Of a DNA stretch of 64,000 nt, positions 1 to 7,995 are shown in pieces. The stretch covers positions 124,001-188,000 of the forward strand of contig NZ_JAAAGB010000005.1 in the NCBI RefSeq assembly GCF_010586825.1. Reading direction: 5' to 3'. Numbering within the stretch: the first letter of the stretch is position 1; each line of letters begins with the position of its first letter. The translations under genes were made by a program, and so were the position numbers. A model generated the notes under the pieces. It saw only the letters and a list, made by a program, of their open reading frames with translations, did not search any database and was not told the origin of the DNA. The DNA is from Draconibacterium mangrovi (GTDB lineage: Bacteria; Bacteroidota; Bacteroidia; Bacteroidales; Prolixibacteraceae).

Positions 1-325
1 TTGTACTTATTACATTGAATGTCATTCTATGGTGGAATACAAAAATGTTGGGAGGGTCTCAATAATCGTTGGTAGAAAAAAGAAGGGGAAAGCTCTATGG
101 ACGCTTTTTGAAGATGATTGATAGTTTACAAACCCCTAAGCACAAAACCAATCATAAATACAGAAGTCGCTTTCCCCTGTATCATCTTTACCAAGAGTCA
201 TACCAAAGCTGAATGAGGTCTGACCTTTAGATGTTTAACAAAATATTATATTTTCAACCTTTCTCAATTTGGGAATTATTTCCTCATTTGAGTCCATTTC
301 CAGGTGAAGGGAAGTACGTGTGGAA
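1..325. other. Intergenic or gene-edge stretch, no gene identified
   Basis: No convincing coding region is seen. One plus-strand frame stays open from the left edge to a TGA near base 120 (about 38 codons), so it could be the tail of a gene lying to the left, but it matches no family I recognise. The rest is AT-rich and shows no clear hairpin. The neighbouring gene ends at 326 on the minus strand. Confidence 0.4.
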
Positions 326-889
326 TTACTTCTGCATGTATTTCGGTACCGGAATCATGATGTGAACATAGGGCGTTCCGCTCCACATTACCCACGGGCC
401 GCCGTTATCCGAATTTGTTGGTATTCCTTCAATAACTGATTCGTCCGGTGAGACAACGACGATATGCGGCACTTGTATTTCCATCCATTCGTTGTCGGGA
501 GTAGGACTGGTATCCCAGGGATTTGTATTGCTGCGCGGAGCTCCTCCCTGCAAAAAATAGCCAAAGCCTGTTCGGGTAATATCAGGTGTTCGTTTTTCTT
601 TTATGGCACTGAAAAGCTCAATAATTTGATCGTCGATACACATGGGATTATAACCGTCCATATGTGGATTATCGGGGAAACAGGTCCACCCGTTGGTTCC
701 TTCACGCAAAACGATTGGTTTTCCGTCGGGTTCTGACGAGTAGTCGAGAATGGTGGCATTTTTAGTAATCGAAGGTGGTCCGGCACTCATGGCTTCTTCG
801 ATTCTGGCTTTTATATCGTTGGTTTGCGCTTGTGTGGGAAGGTGCACTAAACCTAAAAGTAAAATAGTTATAATTGAAAGTGTTTTCAT
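326..889 (-). CDS. Small secreted protein of unknown function
   Basis: This 187-residue protein starts with a clean signal peptide (positively charged start, a leucine/isoleucine core to about residue 18, then TQAQ), so it is probably periplasmic or secreted. The mature part is rich in Gly, Pro and Trp. It has a GGPWVMWSGTPYVHIMIPVP stretch near the C-terminus, and similar endings occur in uncharacterised bacterial proteins annotated only as hypothetical. I recognise no catalytic motif. It lies 41 bp downstream of the TPR lipoprotein gene on the same strand, so the two are probably co-transcribed. Function unknown. Confidence 0.75.
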   Translation of the reverse strand: MKTLSIITILLLGLVHLPTQAQTNDIKARIEEAMSAGPPSITKNATILDYSSEPDGKPIVLREGTNGWTCFPDNPHMDGYNPMCIDDQIIELFSAIKEKRTPDITRTGFGYFLQGGAPRSNTNPWDTSPTPDNEWMEIQVPHIVVVSPDESVIEGIPTNSDNGGPWVMWSGTPYVHIMIPVPKYMQK

Positions 890-930
890 CTCAGTTTATA
901 ATAAGGAGTTTCAATCAGCCAAAAAAGAGA

Positions 931-2667
931 TTATTTAATCCTTGAACTGTTGATTGGAATATCTGCAGTTGCCCATATATCTGTTAATTGTTGATCGATT
1001 TCAGCAACTTTATCACTGTTTCCAAGCTTATTGTAAGCCCGTTTCAAACCGTGAAAAGCCCAACCATTTCGTGGAAAATTGGCAAGGTCTTCCCGGTAAG
1101 TCTCGATGGCATCACGGTAGTTTTCAGCTTCAATCTGAACCGCCCCTAAATGATGGCGTACCGAGAAAAACCAGTCAGGAGGTTCATTGTAGTTTAATGC
1201 ATCTTCGATTGTTATGGCTTCGGTTAGTAATTTAACCGATTGCGAATAATCTTTTTGCGTAGCCAGAATCTCAGCTTTCAAAACATGGTGCGCTATCTGA
1301 ACCAACTCGTAAGTTGAGTTAATATCCCAAATGGTCAGGTCTTTCAAACTTTCGTCCTGCGCTAAAATTTCAAGATTGTCAAGTTCCTTTTGCGCTCCGG
1401 CAACATCTTGTTTTGCCAGAAATGCCATTCCCCGGGCATAAGAACGAACTGCAGAAGGATAACTTAATGAAGGCGTCTCATCGGGTAAAGTAAGAATTTT
1501 ATCCCACTTCCCGAATTTTACATACACATAGTACGGGATAGTGTAATAATGCTGAAGAGTTCCCCAGCCGGGCTCTTTCATCAACTGTATACTAACCATT
1601 TCTCCCAATTTCTCTGATGCTAGAATTCCCCAGTAACTGTTTCCCTCCAGTGTAGCTGTAGCTGCCATAAAATGATAATTGTGCGGATAATAAGTTAGAG
1701 GATACACGCCCTGGGCATGACAGGCAGTGGTGTATGAGCTGTCGGATGCAACAGCATTTATATTCGCAACAGTTCCCTTATGATAGTGCCCTGTGCGAAT
1801 ATAAATATGCGAAGGCATATGCACTAAATGTCCTGCTCCGGGTACAAGCCCGTCGTCGAAAACCTTGGCAGAAGGAATACCTCTTTCCGGAGTATTTGAG
1901 GATTCAACTGCATGAATATATAAGTGATGAGCTCCCGGATGTAGTGGATTCTGCGCTATAATCTTTTCCAGTACTTCCTCAATTTCCGTCGTCCAGGATT
2001 TTGGTGTTCCGTCGGCATTATACAGATCCCATGGATGCAGGTTCATTAACGATTCGGCATAAAGAGTACCAATATCTGCATCTTCGGGAAAAGTTTCGAA
2101 CACCGTTTTCATCGCCTCGGCAAAAGCCTTATCCAAAGGAGCTCTGTCTATGGGCACAGCTTTGGTATAACGTTCAGCCATAGCCAGAATTAGTGCTTGT
2201 TCTTTTGGCGTAACTTTATCGGCCAGTGCAACCGCTTTTTGTATGGCATTGGATGCTGGCGGATAGTTTTTGCTTTCCATGTAGCCTGCCGTATTGTAAT
2301 TTGGCCCCAGCACGTATGCGTAGCCCCAATAGGCCATGGCACAATTAGGATCGAGTTTCGCTGCGTAATAGAACGAACGCGCTGCTTCGGCATGATTAAA
2401 TGCATAAGCCAAAATCAATCCCTGGTCGAAATATCGCTGAACCAGCTCATTTTTGGTAGTTATTGGATAGGAATAATTGCCAAGATTATTAAATAATGGT
2501 GCTTTTTTGTTGGTACTGTACCAGTCATCATCACTTGTTTCAGGTATTACATTGCAGGTTATCGTAGTATAACTTAATTGTTGTTTTTCCTTATTTTTCA
2601 TCCTGCAACCCGATAAAACGAGGAACAGAAAAGAAATAAGCAATAGCAGAGTAGTTTTAATGGTCAT
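931..2667 (-). CDS. TPR-repeat lipoprotein
   Basis: The protein has about 578 residues from the ATG at 2667. That start is chosen because it gives a proper lipoprotein signal (hydrophobic core followed by LSGC, lipidated Cys21). The open frame extends 30 codons further upstream, but the extension would bury the signal. The mature part is alpha-helical with tetratricopeptide-like repeats: an AYAFNHAEAARSFYYAAKLD segment near the start and another cluster in the last 100 residues. A central HMPSHIYIRTGHYHKG segment is typical of a widespread bacterial TPR family of unknown function. It is probably an envelope-anchored scaffold or binding protein. It precedes the small secreted protein at 326-889 in a likely two-gene operon. 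Confidence 0.82.
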   Translation of the reverse strand: MTIKTTLLLLISFLFLVLSGCRMKNKEKQQLSYTTITCNVIPETSDDDWYSTNKKAPLFNNLGNYSYPITTKNELVQRYFDQGLILAYAFNHAEAARSFYYAAKLDPNCAMAYWGYAYVLGPNYNTAGYMESKNYPPASNAIQKAVALADKVTPKEQALILAMAERYTKAVPIDRAPLDKAFAEAMKTVFETFPEDADIGTLYAESLMNLHPWDLYNADGTPKSWTTEIEEVLEKIIAQNPLHPGAHHLYIHAVESSNTPERGIPSAKVFDDGLVPGAGHLVHMPSHIYIRTGHYHKGTVANINAVASDSSYTTACHAQGVYPLTYYPHNYHFMAATATLEGNSYWGILASEKLGEMVSIQLMKEPGWGTLQHYYTIPYYVYVKFGKWDKILTLPDETPSLSYPSAVRSYARGMAFLAKQDVAGAQKELDNLEILAQDESLKDLTIWDINSTYELVQIAHHVLKAEILATQKDYSQSVKLLTEAITIEDALNYNEPPDWFFSVRHHLGAVQIEAENYRDAIETYREDLANFPRNGWAFHGLKRAYNKLGNSDKVAEIDQQLTDIWATADIPINSSRIK

Positions 2668-2765
2668 TCTTTTAATAATGTTCTGGATTCTCCTGATTAT
2701 AAATTTCTGAGAATAATGAAGGTTATAATGCTGATAAACTTCTAAAAAAGATTCCAAATCTTCTA

Positions 2766-2789
2766 ACCGTCCGTCTGATGACGGACGGT
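2766..2789. repeat. Perfect 10-bp palindrome with TGAT loop
   Basis: The arms ACCGTCCGTC and GACGGACGGT are perfectly complementary around a 4-nt loop. It sits between the stop of the FAD oxidase gene (2884) and the start of the TPR gene (2667). No T-run follows on either strand, so it is not a classic intrinsic terminator. It may be a REP-like element or an RNA-stabilising hairpin between the two transcripts. Confidence 0.7.
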
Positions 2790-2883
2790 CACCTACCCAG
2801 ATAAAATTGGGACAAACTTTTTTGAGAAATGGGAGACAAGTCTTGACATGCCATTTATTAAGTTTTTCAAAATGCTGTACTTC

Positions 2884-4308
2884 TTATTCAGCCGGCTTAA
2901 TATTCTGGTTGATGCGGAATAAATTGCCCGGATCGTATTTCTTTTTGATCACCGACAGGCGCTCGTAGTTTTCCCCGTAAGCCGATTTTACCAGGTCTGT
3001 TCCTTCTTCGCCCAAACCGGCAAAGTTGACATACAAACCACCCGGCGAAAATTCCTTCAGATCATCTAAAAAGTCGCGGGCATAGCTTATTACTTCATCA
3101 TTTGCAGCGGCATTGGCCCAAATGGCATCGATACTAAACAGGTAATTCGATTGTCGACCGGAGAAAGGCGTGGCATCGTCTTTTACACGGCTCACGGCTC
3201 CGCCAATATGCCAAATGGCGATCAGCACCATAGGTTGTGGCGGATTACTTGCTTTTGGCACAATGGCATCGATAGTTTTTGTGTCCATCCGGTTAATATA
3301 TCTCGATTTAAAATAGTACAGTTGTTCACCTTTCGGGAAGAAGGGATCGAACATGGTTTGCAGTGTCGTCCAGGGCAGAGGCGTACTCAGGTCGACCAAA
3401 GGTGTGCTCAGTTGGCGTAAAGGTTCAAGCATTTTTTGCCCTTTCTCCACATCGCCACAATGAACAGCGACAAGAATAAGTACTCTTCGGCCGTGCGCTT
3501 CTTCGGGGAAATGAGGATCCGGAGGAATAGTCCAGAACATGGCAGTGGACGATACCTCGTCGGGTGATTCATCCATAAAAGCCTGCCATGCCGGCAATAA
3601 CTCAGGCGCTTCTTCGGCAGGGTAAAAAGGAGCACACAAGGTTACCATAGGCCCTACCGGGTGCAATTGATACTGGAAAGAAGTAACCACACCAAAATTT
3701 CCACCGCCGCCACGTACGGCCCAAAACAGGTCGGAGTTTTGTTTTTCGCAGGCGGTAATAAATTGTCCGTCGGCAGTTACCACATCCACCGATATCAGGT
3801 TGTCGATACTTAATCCGTATTTTTTACGCAGATGGCCAAACCCGCCCCCAAGTGTTAAGCCGGCGACGCCTGTTGTTGATACCACTCCTGACGGAGCTAC
3901 CAACCCAAATACCTGCGTTTCGCGGTCGAGATCGGCAATGGTTACACCGCCCTGTGCATAAACGGTTTTCTTCTCAAGATCGACACGAATGCCTTTCATT
4001 TGTGATAGGTCGATCATTAGTCCGCCATCGTTAGAGGCACTACCGCCAACATTGTGGCCGCCGCCGCGCACCGAAAACAGGATGTCGTTTTCGCGGGCAA
4101 AGTTTACCGATGCCACCACATCGGCCACTCCCGAACACTGTGCTATCAGTGCCGGTTTTTTGTCGTGCATGCCGTTCCATATCTGACGAACTTCGTTGTA
4201 ACTGGCATCCGAAGCTGTTACCAATGTTCCACCCAATAATGCGCTAAAATCGTCGATCAGCTGCTGTTCGATGTTTGTTTTGTTACCGGATTTTGTAATA
4301 ATTTCCAT
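2884..4308 (-). CDS. FAD-linked oxidase, berberine-bridge enzyme-like
   Basis: This protein of about 474 residues has the VAO/PCMH flavoprotein fold. The FAD-binding half carries RGGGHNVGGSA (His85, the usual covalent FAD-linking histidine), a TGVAGLTLGGGFGHLRKKYG loop and DLFWAVRGGGGNFGVV. The C-terminus is a typical BBE domain (YVNFAG, then a segment from AYGENYERL to KKKYDPGNLFRINQNIKP). The second covalent cysteine of plant berberine-bridge enzymes is absent (Thr-Thr-Gly in that loop), so attachment is probably through histidine only. No signal peptide, hence cytoplasmic. Such enzymes oxidise sugars, alcohols or phenolic compounds, and the substrate cannot be told here. ATG 4308 is preferred because the upstream extension reads through a long hairpin (4351-4401). 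Confidence 0.88.
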   Translation of the reverse strand: MEIITKSGNKTNIEQQLIDDFSALLGGTLVTASDASYNEVRQIWNGMHDKKPALIAQCSGVADVVASVNFARENDILFSVRGGGHNVGGSASNDGGLMIDLSQMKGIRVDLEKKTVYAQGGVTIADLDRETQVFGLVAPSGVVSTTGVAGLTLGGGFGHLRKKYGLSIDNLISVDVVTADGQFITACEKQNSDLFWAVRGGGGNFGVVTSFQYQLHPVGPMVTLCAPFYPAEEAPELLPAWQAFMDESPDEVSSTAMFWTIPPDPHFPEEAHGRRVLILVAVHCGDVEKGQKMLEPLRQLSTPLVDLSTPLPWTTLQTMFDPFFPKGEQLYYFKSRYINRMDTKTIDAIVPKASNPPQPMVLIAIWHIGGAVSRVKDDATPFSGRQSNYLFSIDAIWANAAANDEVISYARDFLDDLKEFSPGGLYVNFAGLGEEGTDLVKSAYGENYERLSVIKKKYDPGNLFRINQNIKPAE

Positions 4309-4350
4309 GACTTTATAATTTTGGTTAAAACTGAAACTTATGCATGCCAG

Positions 4351-4401
4351 TTTCACAACGAATTGACATTGCAGGAATAGCAGTGTCAATTCGTTGTGAA
4401 A
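4351..4401. repeat. Long near-perfect inverted repeat (22-bp arms)
   Basis: Arms at 4351-4372 and 4380-4401 are complementary over 22 positions with a single G/T wobble, around a 7-nt loop. It lies about 43 bp upstream of the FAD oxidase ATG, inside its probable leader. There is no flanking T-run. It could be a MITE-type remnant, a binding site, or an mRNA 5' structure. Confidence 0.8.
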
Positions 4402-4475
4402 TATTATCCTGGTAATCAAAGCTTAATTGAGTGAGGATTAGTACGCGCGGGATGGTGAGTTGCTATCTCATACGG

Positions 4476-4697
4476 CTACCCGCGAAGGAAGAATTCCATA
4501 TTTTTCTCGTGAAAACATTTGGTGAAATACAATGGATTGCTGATACCAATATCCAGGGTTATTTCGATACTATTTTTATTTCGTTGTTTCATTAATGAAA
4601 GCGTTTTGCTCATGCGTAGGTCGCGAATAAAACCGTTGGGCGAAGTACCGGTACGACTTCGGATTTTTCGGTAGAAATGCGGTCGGCTCCATGAATC
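4476..4697 (-). pseudogene. Decayed AraC-type HTH gene fragment
   Basis: A minus-strand frame of about 74 codons encodes the second half of an AraC-type DNA-binding domain: PHFYRKIRSRTGTSPNGFIR, then SIEITLDIGISNPLYFTKCF, then a stop. It aligns with the end of the AraC regulator at 5958-7067 (SQIYRKMKTLIGQSPNSFIK, then ISEIAFDTGFSSPSYFTKCF), but lacks the final G-x-x-P-S-x-F segment. The frame stays open for some 40 more codons upstream without a recognisable sensor domain or a good start codon. It is best read as the remnant of a paralogous regulator beside the FAD oxidase gene. Confidence 0.75.
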
Positions 4698-4849
4698 AAT
4701 AAATACAATATTTGCATCACACCGGATTAAAGAACGATTGAGGGAGATTGAATAGAGATTAAGAACGGAAGTAATATAAATTACCGGATGATGATTCGTA
4801 TTGAAAGGTTTATTTTGCCTCTGTAAACCGGCGATTATAAATTAGCCTT

Positions 4850-4886
4850 AAAAAGGCCATCCCGGAACAAGTTCCCGAAACGGCCT
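4850..4886 (-). terminator. Intrinsic terminator after the TonB-C/TPR gene
   Basis: Read on the minus strand, AGGCC pairs with GGCCT and an inner GGAAC/GTTCC stem closes the loop, followed directly by a T-run (A-run at 4850-4854 on plus). It lies 30 bp beyond the stop at 4916. Confidence 0.7.
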
Positions 4887-4915
4887 GTGTTTAACCTTTA
4901 AAGTAATACGTTTAA

Positions 4916-5659
4916 TTATTTAGTTGCAAAAAGTTGCGAAAGTAGTTCGTATCCTTCAATGCTTTTCACGTTTTGTGCCAGTTGTTGTTCCAGGATTTCT
5001 TTATCTCCTCCCAGTTTCCTAAACCGATCAACATATGCCTGAGCTGCTTCGGTATTTCCGCGGTCAACTTCACAAAGTGCCAGCATATACAAAGTACTTT
5101 GGTCGTATGGACGGTAGCGGGCGGCTGCCTCGAAACATTTAATGGCTTTTTTGGTTTTACGGTCGAAGAATAACTTTTCAGCACCTTTGGTAAAATGGTC
5201 CTGGGCAATTGCGGTAAAATCGCGATCTTCAGCTGCCGATTCGGTCATTCCCAGTTTTATCTGAAAGGCTATTTCTTTTTCCATGGCCACCGGAACTCCG
5301 TTGTTTTTACCTGGCATCCACATGTAATTAGTTTCTTCCAGTATACTTGTTAGAATGTTATCAACTGCCGGCGAAACACTGTTTACCACCTCAATATCCG
5401 ACAAGCTACCATCGGTATTAATGGTAAATTTAATCACTTCGGTACCTTCAGTAGCCCCACCAAATTCTGCATCGTATTTAAAATTGTTGGCGATGTAGGC
5501 TTTTAGAGAATTAGTATTATCAGCAGCATTATACTTAACTGCTGTAAACTTGGGAGGTGTTACTTCCACATCTGTCATCATGTAGGGAGGAACATTTTCT
5601 TGTGCGTAAGCAAACAGGGTTGCCAACATGCAAACGAATAATAATTTAATTGTTTTCAT
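4916..5659 (-). CDS. Secreted TonB C-terminal domain protein with TPR tail
   Basis: This 247-residue protein has a signal peptide ending FAYAQ. Residues ~45-135 look like a TonB C-terminal domain: the KAYIANNFKYDAEFGG start, EGTEVIKFTINTDGSLSDIEVV, and a conserved Trp-Met-Pro-Gly before a beta strand. The last ~100 residues form a TPR-like helical hairpin pair (KAIKCFEAAARYRPYDQSTLYMLALCEVD). A classical TonB has an N-terminal membrane anchor and a proline-rich linker, and neither is present. It is therefore probably a periplasmic adaptor or partner rather than an energy transducer. The gene is monocistronic with its own terminator. Confidence 0.8.
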   Translation of the reverse strand: MKTIKLLFVCMLATLFAYAQENVPPYMMTDVEVTPPKFTAVKYNAADNTNSLKAYIANNFKYDAEFGGATEGTEVIKFTINTDGSLSDIEVVNSVSPAVDNILTSILEETNYMWMPGKNNGVPVAMEKEIAFQIKLGMTESAAEDRDFTAIAQDHFTKGAEKLFFDRKTKKAIKCFEAAARYRPYDQSTLYMLALCEVDRGNTEAAQAYVDRFRKLGGDKEILEQQLAQNVKSIEGYELLSQLFATK

Positions 5660-5957
5660 GACTTTGAGTTTTAATAGTTTTCAAATTTTAATCTTACTTT
5701 GTTTCTTTCTCTTTGTTTTCTGTTGTTTCTATATCTCTTTTTCCATTGTTTTCAATCGCTGGCCTTAACACCACAAACCGGATGTTTAGGATCTAACTAA
5801 CATTTAAAATTTATAGGGTTTGATGCTTTGGGGCCCTTCTTCAATTTTAATCCATTGAACTGTTACATGCAAATTTAAGGCAGAAGAGCGGACAGGTGTT
5901 ATCAATTTTGATTCAAAAAAAGATAAAAAAAGACCATTAGGTATTTTATAGATGGTT

Positions 5958-7067
5958 TTAGACTTTGACCATCTCCAATTGAAAGTCGGAAGGTTTTATT
6001 CCATATTCTTTCTGAAAACATTTCGTGAAGTAGGATGGGCTGCTAAAACCGGTATCGAATGCTATTTCGGAGATGTTACCGCTTTTATCTCGCAGAAGTT
6101 GTTTGGCGCGATTAAGGCGGTAGGCTTTAATAAACGAATTTGGCGATTGGCCTATAAGCGTTTTCATTTTTCTGTAGATCTGCGATTTACTGCATCCCAG
6201 GTGATCTTCGAGCATTGAGGCGTGCAGGTCATGGTTTTTCCAATTCCTCTCCATATATTCCATTAGCAGGGTAATAAAACGCAACTCGTCGGGCGACACG
6301 GATCTTATGCGGTCGCCTTTAATCACTACTTTCATACTCTCGCTTTGAAACAAATTACGCACTTCGAGGGTAGCCAATATTTTCGAGGTGGCAATGTAAC
6401 ACAACCTTTTAGCCAGTTTTACCGATTGCTGAAATTCAATATTGTTTATATTATCCAGGAAACATCCGCTTATTCCCACCTTTAGAAATAACTTTCGCTG
6501 AAGGTTTTTTAGGAGAGGGGTAAATTCTTTGTGGATTTTTAAAGCACAATAAACCGCAGCACTGGCTGTATCAAAAGTAAGCTGCGAGGAATATTGGTCG
6601 CGCAAAATAACGTTCCCTTCAAAGTGTTTGCAATAGTCAAGTACCAGTTTTTTAAACATTTTTAGCAGCGAACGTCGCTCTTCTAATTCTAAACTGTACA
6701 ATTCATTCGAATCGATACTAAGTGCCAATATTGTTGTAAGCGGCTGTGTACTGATACTATTAATGTCTACCTTTTCGGTTTGGGTTTTCGATTCGATTTG
6801 TTTGAGAAAAAAATCAATGATCCGGGAGTCGACTTCAATAATATGGTTGCGAACATTTGCATGTTCCTGCTGGTGCAGTTGTTCGATACATGCGCGGTTG
6901 GGGGCCTCGAATAAACAAAAGGCGATCTTTCGTTTTTCGTCGAACCAGTAACCCAGTTTCCGGCAATTATATCGGTGTTGAACTTTTATATCCTTAAGGT
7001 GCTTTTGTGCTATTGTTTCGGTGTGGGTATCACCATTTAGCTCGTGATTGTCGATAAAGTAAGGCAT
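5958..7067 (-). CDS. DUF4242-cyclase-like-AraC fusion transcription regulator
   Basis: The protein has 369 residues from ATG 7067, chosen because MPYFIDNHEL is the canonical start of a DUF4242 domain. Three parts are visible. Residues 1-80 are DUF4242-like (H23, YWFDEKRKIAFCLFEAPN, IIEVD). Residues ~110-250 resemble a class III nucleotidyl-cyclase homology domain (TTILALSIDS, then KLFLKVGISGC, then AKRLCYIATSKILATLEV) but show no complete catalytic Asp pair. Residues ~263-365 are a full AraC DNA-binding domain ending in YGIKPSDF. DUF4242 domains are often fused to cyclase domains. The AraC output makes this a one-component sensor whose ligand is unknown. It could control the adjacent small protein/sulfatase genes or the FAD oxidase. 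Confidence 0.85.
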   Translation of the reverse strand: MPYFIDNHELNGDTHTETIAQKHLKDIKVQHRYNCRKLGYWFDEKRKIAFCLFEAPNRACIEQLHQQEHANVRNHIIEVDSRIIDFFLKQIESKTQTEKVDINSISTQPLTTILALSIDSNELYSLELEERRSLLKMFKKLVLDYCKHFEGNVILRDQYSSQLTFDTASAAVYCALKIHKEFTPLLKNLQRKLFLKVGISGCFLDNINNIEFQQSVKLAKRLCYIATSKILATLEVRNLFQSESMKVVIKGDRIRSVSPDELRFITLLMEYMERNWKNHDLHASMLEDHLGCSKSQIYRKMKTLIGQSPNSFIKAYRLNRAKQLLRDKSGNISEIAFDTGFSSPSYFTKCFQKEYGIKPSDFQLEMVKV

Positions 7068-7442
7068 ATTCTCAAGCTTGTAATTAATGGTTAAGCACCG
7101 GGGATTGGCCAGAATGTATATAAGGATAGCCGGGTTAACGTAGTGGATGCAATTATAGAAAGAAACGTTTGCCGGGTGTAAAATGTTCAATGTCACACTT
7201 TTATTTGTTCAAAAGAACAGAAGGAGGGGAAAGGATTTGCTTTTATAATACTTTCAAAGAAATACTTCCTAATCAAATGAGTTGTATCTCATTGAATCTG
7301 TCTAAAAAGTGAACGACAAGGTCTTCTGTCTAGTATCAGGTAATATGTTGTTTTTCAGGTGTTTATTTTGTAACTTATTTAATGGAAATTCAGGCAGGCC
7401 GGGGGCGGTGTGTCTGTAGGGATTAACTATAATCAAACAATC

Positions 7443-7778
7443 ATGGAATGTTTTATTGAATTATGGAGCGCAAGAGACTCCTGGAAGCAACTGTCGCAAG
7501 AAGAGCGTGGCAGCTACCTTGGCCAGATCGGGCCACATATACAATCGTTGCTCGAAAAAGGTGTAGAAATTGTTGGCTGGGGAGTTAATGACGAGGCTAC
7601 AACACATCGGGCTAATTTTGATTTTTATGCTGTTTGGGAATTCCCTTCGCCGGATACGAAAAAGGAGTTTGAAGCCGTAGTAATGGAAGCTGGTTGGTAC
7701 AATTATTTCCACCAGGAAAATGTTTCCGGAGCAATAAATACTACCGACGATATTATTGAAAAGTTAATCGCCATGTAG
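7443..7778 (+). CDS. Small conserved protein, DUF6616-like (copy 1)
   Basis: This 111-residue cytoplasmic protein starts at ATG 7443 (MECFIELWSARDSW). The open frame begins 33 bp earlier, but the paralogue at 9835 begins exactly at this Met and both share the AAACAATC just before it. Conserved features are GVEIVGWGVNDEATTHRANFD and GWYNYFHQENVSG. It looks like a small alpha/beta (dimeric barrel-like) protein of the type annotated DUF6616. I recall the family name from memory and no function is established. It lies upstream of the sulfatase gene, and a near-identical copy lies downstream. Confidence 0.8.
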   Translation: MECFIELWSARDSWKQLSQEERGSYLGQIGPHIQSLLEKGVEIVGWGVNDEATTHRANFDFYAVWEFPSPDTKKEFEAVVMEAGWYNYFHQENVSGAINTTDDIIEKLIAM

Positions 7779-7995
7779 CAGAAATAATGATCAATCTTAG
7801 TCGCCCTTTTTAGCTCCTGATAAGAATTTTTGTTCTGAACTTGAGACACAAATTTTTTGAAAAACTCCTTTTAAATTTATGTAGAATTCCATAACTTGAT
7901 AGAAAATGTATGGGCCGCCAAACAGTTCACCCAAAAAACTTTAGGCCCTGACAAATGTTTTAGAAAGAAATGATTATGAACTTTAAATTATTAAA

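Noticed and set aside
2766-2789. Intrinsic terminator of the FAD oxidase gene
   Set aside because: A perfect stem but no T-run on either strand; listed as a palindrome instead.
4309-4419. Longer start of the FAD oxidase (37 extra codons)
   Set aside because: The extension translates the long hairpin, and the family normally begins near MEIITKSG.
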